64,000 nucleotides of DNA from Cyclobacteriaceae bacterium. Lineage in GTDB: Bacteria; Bacteroidota; Bacteroidia; Cytophagales; Cyclobacteriaceae. Of this stretch, positions 35,846 to 44,197 are shown piece by piece (the stretch's first letter is position 1; every line of letters begins with the position of its first letter). Under the pieces are notes generated by a model that saw only the letters and a program-made list of their open reading frames with translations, made no database searches and was not told the origin of the DNA. A program made the position numbers and the translations under genes. The DNA lies in assembly GCA_028281285.1 (NCBI GenBank), contig JANQKF010000034.1:1-64000 (forward strand). The letters are read 5' to 3'.

Positions 35846-38638
35846 ATGAGTGATTCAAAGAATATCGTTTACGTTAATAACGAAGCGTTTGAGTTCGAAA
35901 GTGGCGAGACCATTTTATCGTTGTTAAGAAGAAATTTTGGTCCTGACCCAGTTCCAACGTTATGTGATGCACCGAATCTTGATCCATTCGGATCTTGTCG
36001 GGTGTGCTCGGTGGAAGTAGCGCGCGAACAGGATGGCCCAACCAGAACGCAGGCATCTTGTCATACTCCTGTAATGGCAGGTACCTACATCTACACCCAT
36101 ACAGAAAAGATGAAAAGACTCCGCAAGAATATTGTGGAATTGGTTTTGACGGACTATCCGAAAGAAAAATTCGAGACGGATAACCCGAATCAAAATGAAT
36201 TGAAAAAGGTCGCTCTTCAGGTGGGAATTAATATCGAAGAAGTGAGATATTCCGCTGGCCGCAATCATCTGGACCGCACTCCTGACACTTCTCATCCGTA
36301 CATGAGAGCTAACCTCGACTCCTGCATCAACTGTTTTAGATGTGTACGTGCCTGTGACGAAGTACAGGGTGAGATGGTACTTACCATGGAAGGTCGAGGC
36401 TTCGATAGTAAAATCGTCATGGGAATGAATGAAGGCTTTATGGAGTCTGACTGTGTTTCTTGTGGAGCTTGTAGTCAAGCTTGTCCGACTGGGGCGATCA
36501 CAGATGTATTTGATTCCAAAACCAATGATGCCGAAGAAACCACCAGAACAGTTTGCACCTACTGTGGGGTAGGCTGTAATCTGGATGTTGCGACAAAAGG
36601 AGAAGATATCATAAGCATCACTGCGCCTTACGATGCCGAGGTAAATCAAGGTCATACCTGCTTAAAAGGGCGATATGCCTTTAAATTCTACGATCACCCA
36701 GAGCGATTGAGAGAACCAATGATTCGCAAAAACGGGCAACTGGTCGAGGTGTCCTGGGATGAGGCCTATGGCTATATGATAGATCGGATAAAACTGATTC
36801 GCGAAGAACATGGACCCGACTCGATCGCTGGAATTTCATCTGCCAGATGCACCAACGAAGAGAATTACCTAATGCAGAAGTTCATAAGAGCGGTGGTGGG
36901 AACTAACAATATTGATTGTTGTGCGCGTGTTTGCCATTCACCGACTGCCCTTGGAATGCAGCGTTCTTTTGGTACAGGTGCTGCTACTAATTCTATCATT
37001 GACATCAAGCACACGGATTGCATGATGGTGATTGGTGCCAATCCAACCGCTGCTCATCCGGTGACGGGTGCGAAAATCAAGCAGGCGGCCATGAAAGACA
37101 CGAAGCTTATCGTGATTGATCCACGCGAAATAGAACTGGCTAAATATGCCGACCATTTTCTGCAATTAAGACCCGGAACGAATGTGGCGCTCTTGAATAT
37201 GATGCTCTACTACATTGTAGATGAAGGATTAGCCGATCAGAAGTTCATAGATACCAGAACCGAGGGATATGATGATTTTGTGGCTCATATCAAGGAATTA
37301 GATATTACCGCGATGGAAGCAATCACGGGGGTAAACCGTGAGGATGTGAGAGCGGCAGCTATTACTTATGCCACTGCTGGCAACGCTATGTCTTTCCATG
37401 GGTTGGGCGTCACAGAGCATTCGCAAGGTACCTTCACAGTACAACAAATTGCGGATTTGGCTATGATTACTGGAAATATTGGCCGAAGAGGCGTGGGAGT
37501 GAACCCCTTGAGAGGTCAGAACAATGTACAGGGTGCTGCGGATATGGGAGCACAACCGCACCAGGGAGCTGGATATCTCGATGTGACCGACCCGATGATC
37601 AATCAGAAATACATCGATTTTTATAAGGCAGATATTCCATCACATATTGGATATAAGATTCCCGAAATGTTCGATGCTGCGATTGCCGGAGATTTGAAGG
37701 TAATGTGGATTATCGGTGAGGACGTTGTTCAGACAGATCCAAATACGAGTAAAGTCAAAAAAGCACTTACTAACCTTGATCTCTTTATTGTTCAGGAGTT
37801 GTTCATGACCGAGACTGCCATGCTTGCAGATGTGGTACTTCCGGGTGCTTCATTCCTTGAGAAATCAGGAACGTTCACCAATGGTGAGCGAAGAGTGCAG
37901 CGAGTGAATAAGGTGGTTGAGCCCGTTGGGAACTCCAAAGCGGATGGCCAAATTGTGGTGGACGTGATGCAGCGAATGGGTTACGACCAACCGGATTATG
38001 ATCCGGATACCATGCTACAGGAGATTTCCCGGATTGTTCCATTCTTCAGAGGGATCAAATGGGAGGAACTTGGAGAGAATGGCAAACAATGGCCTGTACC
38101 GGAAGATGGTTCGAGTTCCGAGATCATTCATGTGGAGGAATTCAAAAGAGGAAAGGGCAAATTTACGTACCACGATTGGAGGGAATCGGCTGAGATTGAA
38201 GAACACGGTGAGGAATATCCTTATATCATTACCACTAATCGAGAGTTGGAGCACTACAATTGTGGAGCCATGACACGGAGAACCGGCAACGGGGAAATTC
38301 TCAAAGAGGATGTTCTCCTGATCAATGAGAAAGATGCTACCGACAATGGCATTAAGGATGGAGATATGGTTTGCGTGATTTCGGCCAGGGGTAAGGTGGA
38401 CATTAAGGCCAGAATTACTGATGAGGTGAAGCCCGGTGTAATGAGCACCACATTCCATTTCCCTGAAATCATGGTAAACCTGATTACTTCAGATATCCAT
38501 GACTCTGAGGCAAAATGCCCTGAATACAAGGTTGTAGCCGTGAAGATCAGAAAGTCAAAGGGTGCTAAGCGCATGATGGCCGAGGCACAGGGAGTGTCTG
38601 AAATGGCAGGAGTGGCCTACAACAAGGTGAAGGAATAG
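35846..38638 (+). CDS. Formate dehydrogenase catalytic (molybdopterin) subunit
   Basis: 930 residues. N-terminal [2Fe-2S] ferredoxin domain with C40, C51, C54 and C72; two [4Fe-4S] sites (DSCINCFRCVRAC from C160, and DCVSCGACSQACP); a further [4Fe-4S] at CTYCGVGC with a later GHTC; then the molybdopterin oxidoreductase domains. The metal-binding catalytic residue is Cys, not selenocysteine: C363-H364 in RVCHSPTALG. It oxidises formate to CO2 and feeds the NuoE-NuoF-like partner encoded 11 bases upstream. Unusually, the His-Cys3 cluster motif normally found after the ferredoxin domain (HPLDCxxC-type) is absent; that stretch (102-120) has no Cys or His. Requires MobA and FdhD. Confidence 0.93.
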   Translation: MSDSKNIVYVNNEAFEFESGETILSLLRRNFGPDPVPTLCDAPNLDPFGSCRVCSVEVAREQDGPTRTQASCHTPVMAGTYIYTHTEKMKRLRKNIVELVLTDYPKEKFETDNPNQNELKKVALQVGINIEEVRYSAGRNHLDRTPDTSHPYMRANLDSCINCFRCVRACDEVQGEMVLTMEGRGFDSKIVMGMNEGFMESDCVSCGACSQACPTGAITDVFDSKTNDAEETTRTVCTYCGVGCNLDVATKGEDIISITAPYDAEVNQGHTCLKGRYAFKFYDHPERLREPMIRKNGQLVEVSWDEAYGYMIDRIKLIREEHGPDSIAGISSARCTNEENYLMQKFIRAVVGTNNIDCCARVCHSPTALGMQRSFGTGAATNSIIDIKHTDCMMVIGANPTAAHPVTGAKIKQAAMKDTKLIVIDPREIELAKYADHFLQLRPGTNVALLNMMLYYIVDEGLADQKFIDTRTEGYDDFVAHIKELDITAMEAITGVNREDVRAAAITYATAGNAMSFHGLGVTEHSQGTFTVQQIADLAMITGNIGRRGVGVNPLRGQNNVQGAADMGAQPHQGAGYLDVTDPMINQKYIDFYKADIPSHIGYKIPEMFDAAIAGDLKVMWIIGEDVVQTDPNTSKVKKALTNLDLFIVQELFMTETAMLADVVLPGASFLEKSGTFTNGERRVQRVNKVVEPVGNSKADGQIVVDVMQRMGYDQPDYDPDTMLQEISRIVPFFRGIKWEELGENGKQWPVPEDGSSSEIIHVEEFKRGKGKFTYHDWRESAEIEEHGEEYPYIITTNRELEHYNCGAMTRRTGNGEILKEDVLLINEKDATDNGIKDGDMVCVISARGKVDIKARITDEVKPGVMSTTFHFPEIMVNLITSDIHDSEAKCPEYKVVAVKIRKSKGAKRMMAEAQGVSEMAGVAYNKVKE

Positions 38639-38702
38639 CAAATGTATCACTAGCTACCTCAGCTTGGAAGCATCATAGGATATATGACCAAAAAAGAGAA
38701 GT

Positions 38703-39404
38703 TTGATTTCAAAGAATACTTTTCTATGCTTGCTGGGCTTTGTCCTTTGGTCCTGTGGATCGAGTGATGATAGTGATGAACCTACTCGCCTTGATACTTT
38801 CAATGCCAATGTATTAAACAACATCGTTCAGGATCCTGTTGATCCATCAATCGACCGCTATTATCCTGAATTTACCTTGAATCTGGAGGAGGCTACTCTT
38901 GAGGACAGGAATGGAGTGATCAGTGTTATTGCACATTGGCCCGATGGTCGGAATACAGCATTAGAAAAAGATTTCAGGCCTCAGGATGGTATTTTAAGAT
39001 GGGTCAAACATGACTTGGATAGGTTTGGTGTTTTAGCTCCGGGAGGCAAATACACCTTTGAGGTAGAATTGAACTCTGGTGAAATCTTAATGCCAGTTGA
39101 AGTTTTTGATCAGCGCTTATTAGGAAGACCTACGAATGTTAATCTTGAAAGAAGTGGTAACGATTTGGTCGTTTCCTGGACGGCCCCCAATAGTGAACAT
39201 CTGTGGTCAGCTGAGATCCTGGATTCTGATCCTTCTTCCGGTCAGGTCCTTGTTTCAGGGCCTACGGGTCGGCAAGGGAGTGCCAGGGAACAAGTGAGTT
39301 TCGCCTTTGCGAATATTACTTTGGCAGCGGGTACTTATTCCCTGGCAATTATAATCTCTGACCAAAGTAATCTCAGGAGCTTGAAAATACCCTTCAACTG
39401 GTAA
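38703..39404 (+). CDS. Lipoprotein, function unknown (TTG start)
   Basis: 233 residues. The only sensible start is TTG at 38703, which gives a complete lipoprotein leader (MISKNTFLCLLGFVLWSCGS) followed by a Ser/Asp-rich linker. The mature part looks like beta-sandwich modules, including a possible fibronectin III-like piece (RPTNVNLERSGNDLVVSWTA). No close family recognised. Probably tethered to a membrane in the periplasm or on the surface. Confidence 0.65.
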   Translation: MISKNTFLCLLGFVLWSCGSSDDSDEPTRLDTFNANVLNNIVQDPVDPSIDRYYPEFTLNLEEATLEDRNGVISVIAHWPDGRNTALEKDFRPQDGILRWVKHDLDRFGVLAPGGKYTFEVELNSGEILMPVEVFDQRLLGRPTNVNLERSGNDLVVSWTAPNSEHLWSAEILDSDPSSGQVLVSGPTGRQGSAREQVSFAFANITLAAGTYSLAIIISDQSNLRSLKIPFNW

Positions 39405-39411
39405 GAATGCT

Positions 39412-39474
39412 TTAACGGTGCGACCTTAGAATTTCCAAAACGGACTGAAAAGGAAGTTTGATAAATTCATAGAA
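39412..39474 (-). pseudogene. Relic C-terminus of a PD40-type gene
   Basis: On the minus strand this stretch reads FYEFIKLPFQSVLEILRSHR and stops. It closely matches the C-terminus of the intact PD40 gene 2 kb away (FEFIKVPFQPILKEARGRSH, 41521 onward), and DNA similarity is visible around TTTGATAAA. Upstream of it the frame runs antisense through the DUF6090 gene, so only the tail of a former paralogue seems to remain. Confidence 0.45.
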
Positions 39475-39549
39475 GTGTTGGTTGAGAGGTTGGTCGATAC
39501 GAACTAATTTTGGTATTTTAATTTTCCAGCATACTCTTGAGGAAGCAAC

Positions 39550-40218
39550 ATGCGAAAAATATTTAAAAGCAAGCTTTATGATGTCCTTCTCGAATTCTTC
39601 ATTGTATTGATCAGCATTAGTGTTGCCTTTTACGTAGACGACTGGTCCAAGAGAAGGAGTGATAGGGAGCTTGAACGGCAATACCTGGAAGACCTTCATT
39701 CCGATATTGAAAAAGATCTGGTGGAGCTTAAGGATGTGGGCTCGTTTAGTAGGGCTATTTATCTTAAGTTTCGGGAGGTGATTCGGTTCTATAGTGGTGA
39801 GGAAACCACATTCACTCAAGACAGTGTCGATGTATACGCTGATATGATTGGCAATCACTCATTCTTTTATCCTACCGACTTTACGCATCGGGTTTTGGAA
39901 CAAACCGGAGATTTTAAGCTTATCCGAAATAAAGAGCTCAAAAAAGGCCTGATCCGTCTTCATAAGGCTTATGAAGGGCTCGAAAATTCCCAGACAAATT
40001 TTCTGCAGGGATTGGACGACAATTACTTTCCTTATCTCTATGAAAACTATGATTTGATTGAAGGTAAACCCACGATCAGGAATTACTTCCAACAAGGATT
40101 TGTCAAGAATTACGTACTCTACGCTATGATCGAACAACGCAACCTTAGTAGGATGTGCACTGAAGCCCAAACTATTGCAAACGAAGTTCGGCAGCTCATT
40201 GAGCGGGAAATCAATTAA
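39550..40218 (+). CDS. DUF6090-like membrane-anchored protein
   Basis: 222 residues with one N-terminal membrane helix (LYDVLLEFFIVLISISVAFYVDDW) followed by a coiled, charged region starting RRSDRELERQYLEDLHSDIEKDL. This arrangement and the VLEQTGDFKLIRNKELKKGL segment match the Bacteroidota DUF6090 family as I remember it. Function unknown. Confidence 0.7.
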   Translation: MRKIFKSKLYDVLLEFFIVLISISVAFYVDDWSKRRSDRELERQYLEDLHSDIEKDLVELKDVGSFSRAIYLKFREVIRFYSGEETTFTQDSVDVYADMIGNHSFFYPTDFTHRVLEQTGDFKLIRNKELKKGLIRLHKAYEGLENSQTNFLQGLDDNYFPYLYENYDLIEGKPTIRNYFQQGFVKNYVLYAMIEQRNLSRMCTEAQTIANEVRQLIEREIN

Positions 40219-40307
40219 AACTCCGATTCGGTTGTATCAATAACACATTTTTGAGTTAATAAGATAGGAAGACGAACGGACAGTTTATTCTAACTGTATC
40301 CGTGTTT

Positions 40308-41498
40308 ATGCATTTATTAAAGACCTTACAACTGTCCATTTCCTTTATTCTTGCATTTACCGTCTGCTCTGGCTGTGTTGAGAGGATCGACTTTGACAGT
40401 TATGGCAGTGAGAGCCGGGTAGTGGTTGATGGATATATTTCAGATCAATTCAAAACACATGAGATTAAGGTGTCCTACTCTTCGACTTTCCAGGCAGGGA
40501 TTTTTGTTCCATCCTATATTGAAGACGCGCAAGTTCTGATCGAAAGTGTTGATGGCGAGGAACATCGTTTTTCGTATATAGGATATGGTATTTATAGATC
40601 AGAACCATTTGCCGCCAGACCTGGTATCCAATATAGAAGCCGGGTAATCCTGGAGAACGAGAGTTATTCGTCAGAATACGCTATGTTGCCTCATCGACCA
40701 GAGGGTTTGGTCTCGTCTGCGGTTCAAGTAGGAACCCGACAAGAGCTATCATCAACCGGAAGGTCTTTTCGAAGCCTTGAGGGGGTGAACATTACCGCTC
40801 AAATTCAAGGTCAATCACAGAGTACTTATTATCGATGGCAAATGGACACGTATCACCTTTACGTGGCGCCTAGATTTGGCAGTGTGGGAGGTAGAATTGC
40901 CAGAAGTATTTTTGGGGATGAGAACATCATCACAGAACCCGAATTTATGTTGACTGATGAGCAAATTGATTATTTGGCTACCAAGTTTATCATGATTCCT
41001 AACATCGCTGAGAAATGCTATATCCGAAACTTCCCGGAACAGAATGTGAGTATTCATGAAGATGTTGGTAGTTCTCCCGGTGTGAGACAGGACTTGCACA
41101 TTGGATTTATTGGACAGGACAGTAAATTTCGGGATGATTATGCCCTTAGACTTTCCAGGTTGGTAATTGACCGACAGTCCTTTGATTATTGGAGAAACAT
41201 CAAAAGTCAATTTGAAGACAAAAGTAGTGGTGTTTTTCAAAGGGCTCCCGCAACCGTTGTCGGCAATGTTCTGAAGGATAACTCAGACGAAAGAGCCTTG
41301 GGATATTTTGGTGTATATCGAGAAGACATGGAGTTGTTTTTTTTCAATGATGTTGAATTGGGCTTAGTATCAGATCCAATAATTTGTGATGTATTACCCG
41401 ATTATGAACTATTGGGAAGATATGGTGATTGTGTGAGCTGCCTTGAGCGTCTTGCAGGTAGGGAAGTCACGCATAAAAAGCCCGATTGGTGGCGGTAA
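40308..41498 (+). CDS. DUF4249 outer-membrane lipoprotein
   Basis: 396 residues from the ATG at 40308 (a GTG two codons earlier is possible). Lipoprotein leader ending FTVCSGC, then a DUF4249 body: RVVVDGYISDQFKTHEIKVSYS, IEDAQVLIES and YRSRVILENESYSSEY. In Bacteroidota these genes normally follow a TonB-dependent receptor with a carboxypeptidase-regulatory-like domain; here no receptor adjoins, so it is an orphan. Confidence 0.82.
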   Translation: MHLLKTLQLSISFILAFTVCSGCVERIDFDSYGSESRVVVDGYISDQFKTHEIKVSYSSTFQAGIFVPSYIEDAQVLIESVDGEEHRFSYIGYGIYRSEPFAARPGIQYRSRVILENESYSSEYAMLPHRPEGLVSSAVQVGTRQELSSTGRSFRSLEGVNITAQIQGQSQSTYYRWQMDTYHLYVAPRFGSVGGRIARSIFGDENIITEPEFMLTDEQIDYLATKFIMIPNIAEKCYIRNFPEQNVSIHEDVGSSPGVRQDLHIGFIGQDSKFRDDYALRLSRLVIDRQSFDYWRNIKSQFEDKSSGVFQRAPATVVGNVLKDNSDERALGYFGVYREDMELFFFNDVELGLVSDPIICDVLPDYELLGRYGDCVSCLERLAGREVTHKKPDWWR

Positions 41499-41520
41499 CC
41501 AGTCAGCCATTGATGCCGGG

Positions 41521-42399
41521 TTAGTGAGACCTTCCACGCGCCTCTTTTAATATCGGCTGAAACGGTACTTTGATAAACTCGAAATTTTTTCGGTAATAGA
41601 TCCACAGTTCATCTGGTGAAACAGCAACCGCAAAATCAGGTCCTGATGAATTGAGTTCTTCTAAAACTATGGGTTTAGACCAGCCTTTTTCTGAATGAAA
41701 CGAAATGTACAAATCACAAGTCTCCCTCCAGTTTTCTCCAAACTTGGTATAGATTAAATAGGAGGCATCGGGAGATACCCACGGGTCCGATGCACCTTGT
41801 GGTTGATCAATTTCAACTACTCTTTTAGCCGGCTGGGTAGCCTTACCATCAAACTTTGTGGTAAAAATGGAATATTGAAACTTATCCCCAACAGGGGTTT
41901 CGTTCAGAAAGAACAGCTGATTGTCTGCAGTAATTGTGGCATAGGATTCCTCGAATTCGATTGTGTTAATAGCAGGAATATATTGAGGTTCGGACCATTT
42001 TCCAGCGACCTTCCGGGAAAACCAGATGTTATTTTTCGCCAAGGGCTCCGTCCCTTCAATTGGGCGATTTGAATTAAAAAGCAGCAATTCACCATCTGGT
42101 GAAAGGGTAGGTTCGTATTCTTTGTATTGGCCGCCAAAAGAAATCATTTCCGGTTCTGACCAAGTGCCATTCACTAATTTGGCGGAATAGATGGCCAGTC
42201 GGGGTGTTTCTTCAGTAATCGATTCACCTTTTGCCTCGAGATATTCCCGATGGGGCAGAGTAAAATACATTTGCTTGCCATCAGGAGTAAAGCTAATGCT
42301 TTGAACCAAGCGCTTATGCCTATTAGAATAAGGAGGAAATTCTTGGGCTGTTAACTCAGAACAGAAGAGAAAAGAGATTAGAAGGATAAGCTGCTTCAT
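41521..42399 (-). CDS. Exported PD40 (TolB-like beta-propeller) protein
   Basis: 292 residues with signal peptide MKQLILLISFLFCSELTAQ and WD40-like PD40 repeats (ISFTPDGKQMYFTL, PTLSPDGELLLFNSN, DPWVSPDASYLIYTKFG, VAVSPDELWIYY). Predicted periplasmic beta-propeller; often a protein or glycan-binding module. A truncated paralogous C-terminus lies at 39412-39474. The 294 bases upstream (42400-42693) hold nothing I can identify. Confidence 0.8.
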   Translation of the reverse strand: MKQLILLISFLFCSELTAQEFPPYSNRHKRLVQSISFTPDGKQMYFTLPHREYLEAKGESITEETPRLAIYSAKLVNGTWSEPEMISFGGQYKEYEPTLSPDGELLLFNSNRPIEGTEPLAKNNIWFSRKVAGKWSEPQYIPAINTIEFEESYATITADNQLFFLNETPVGDKFQYSIFTTKFDGKATQPAKRVVEIDQPQGASDPWVSPDASYLIYTKFGENWRETCDLYISFHSEKGWSKPIVLEELNSSGPDFAVAVSPDELWIYYRKNFEFIKVPFQPILKEARGRSH

Positions 42400-42693
42400 A
42401 AATGACTTTTTGATAATTCAAATAAAGAGCGAATCGTGCACTCATCTTTTCTGATTAGTTAATCCGTCATTTGGTTTGAAAATCAATCCTGATTTCGATA
42501 GTCAGAACCTGAAATACTTCTGGACAATGATTCAGAGGTAAACTGCTTTGAGAACAAGATACTAGCCATCAAAATCAAAAATCCAAGGGAACAAAATGTG
42601 TGGCTGAATCCGAATGGCTTTGGCAGTTTTTGAAATGGGAGGAGTAGCTTGCAATAAGTTGAAGGGTTAGTCCTAAGGCTGAAACTTCAAACC

Positions 42694-43200
42694 CTAGTTG
42701 CCATTAGTCTTCCAGCTTTCATAGTTCGCAAAATGTGTATGAGCAATTCGGACATCTCCCTGGCTGTTTCGGATGAGAACGAATGAAACAGGTCCATTCT
42801 GAACCTGATCTTGGGGGACGGATCGATCGCCAAAGTACCAGATGCCTTCTACCACTGCACTGGATTCATGGATGGTAATATTGAGGTCATCCAGCCAAAG
42901 TGATTTTTCAGCCTCCTTTCCTCCGGAGACAAACCCAAAACCCTCATGATGGGGAATGAAGGAATCATATCCTTTAATTAACCCTTCTTTTTCGGATGAA
43001 AAATAAGTCGACTTTGGGTCCTGCCAGAAAATATCATCTACCAGATCAAGATCATAAGTAGCCCATAGTTTCAGCCAATCGTCTATCACCGTTTGAGCCT
43101 CCTCAACCTCAATTTTTTTTGGAGCATTGGGAGAACATGCAAACACAATCCAAAAAAGACTGATCAAACAAACCCATCTTGTCAGATTCAAGATTCTCAT
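42694..43200 (-). CDS. SnoaL/NTF2-like lipoprotein
   Basis: 168 residues: lipoprotein leader ending FWIVFACS, then a SnoaL/DUF4440-like cone fold (VIDDWLKLWATYDLDLVDDIFW, GLIKGYDSFIPHHEGFGF, VEGIWYFGDRSV). Role unknown; such domains bind or transform small hydrophobic molecules. It lies 7 bases downstream of the TPR lipoprotein gene, so probably the same operon. Confidence 0.75.
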   Translation of the reverse strand: MRILNLTRWVCLISLFWIVFACSPNAPKKIEVEEAQTVIDDWLKLWATYDLDLVDDIFWQDPKSTYFSSEKEGLIKGYDSFIPHHEGFGFVSGGKEAEKSLWLDDLNITIHESSAVVEGIWYFGDRSVPQDQVQNGPVSFVLIRNSQGDVRIAHTHFANYESWKTNGN

Positions 43201-43207
43201 ATCAATT

Positions 43208-44134
43208 CTATTTCATTCGTGCCAAATCAGCCTCAGCTCCTATATAACCGAATGAAGCCCAACCACCTTTACCAAGAATCGCTTCATAAACTTCTTTTGC
43301 TTTTTCAATATCCCCGTTGTAACGATGCCAGTTACCAATCCCATAATTCACCGCATCATTTGCGCTGGAGGTTCCGTCCCCAGCTCCGGTCAATTCCTCT
43401 AAAGACATTTCCCCTTTGTAGAAGAGACAGAGTTGATGGTAAGAGAAGTTTTCAATGATATCCATGTCCTTATTTATAGGTTCCAAGACCTTTTTGGCTT
43501 CCTCATCTTTTCCCATTAATCGAAGAATCATATATACCCAATGCGTTCCGGACACCACATTATCGTCCATTCGTGAGGCTCCAATAGCGTTTTGATAGGC
43601 CTCCAGAGCAGGTTCCAATTCGCCTTTTAGATAATGAGCCAGGCCAAGATGGTAATAGATATTCCCATGTAGAGAACTTACTGGGATATTTCGGGCGTTA
43701 GGCATTCCATCCGGCTCAACTTCATTTTCCATACCTTCTCGAAGTTCCGCTGCCTTTGTAAAGTCGGCAATAGCCTTGTCAAATTCCCTGATGGAGATGT
43801 ATCGATGCCCTCGGTGTCTATAGAATCTGGCATCATTCGGAAATTTTTCAATAGCCTCCGAATAGACTTTAATGGCTTCGTTGTATTTGCCCTGATAGGC
43901 AATAAATCGACCATACCATATCCAGTTGTCAGCAGAAGGGTCAGCTTTGAAATTCGTTTCGTGCATTCTAAAGCGTTCGAGCAATGCCTCATTCGGGGAG
44001 GCAGATCGAAGCGTATCACCTAGAAGGGAAATAGCCTCATAATCTTTCACTACTTCCTCAGAGGTAGAATCTGTTGAAGGTTGGCAGGAAAATAGAATAG
44101 CAGGGACTGCTGCAAAAAGTAAAATCCGTTTCAT
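43208..44134 (-). CDS. TPR lipoprotein
   Basis: 308 residues from MKRILLFAAVPAILFSCQPS, chosen because it gives an ideal lipobox; the frame is open 19 codons further upstream. The body is tetratricopeptide repeats (NWIWYGRFIAYQGKYNEAIKVYSEAIEKFP written as two repeats, then ARFYRHRGHRYISIREFDKA and YYHLGLAHYLKGELEPALEA). Likely a membrane-tethered protein-interaction scaffold in the periplasm. Confidence 0.82.
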   Translation of the reverse strand: MKRILLFAAVPAILFSCQPSTDSTSEEVVKDYEAISLLGDTLRSASPNEALLERFRMHETNFKADPSADNWIWYGRFIAYQGKYNEAIKVYSEAIEKFPNDARFYRHRGHRYISIREFDKAIADFTKAAELREGMENEVEPDGMPNARNIPVSSLHGNIYYHLGLAHYLKGELEPALEAYQNAIGASRMDDNVVSGTHWVYMILRLMGKDEEAKKVLEPINKDMDIIENFSYHQLCLFYKGEMSLEELTGAGDGTSSANDAVNYGIGNWHRYNGDIEKAKEVYEAILGKGGWASFGYIGAEADLARMK

Positions 44135-44197
44135 AAGGTTGATGCTGTACGTTTGAATGCAAAAGCTACTAAAATTGCTTTCAATCCACAATTCGAA

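Noticed and set aside
39475-39858. Minus-strand frame opposite the DUF6090 gene
   Set aside because: Only the last ~20 codons (39412-39474) resemble a protein; the rest is antisense shadow.
42400-42693. Intergenic stretch before the PD40 gene
   Set aside because: Checked for small genes, hairpins and repeats; nothing convincing.
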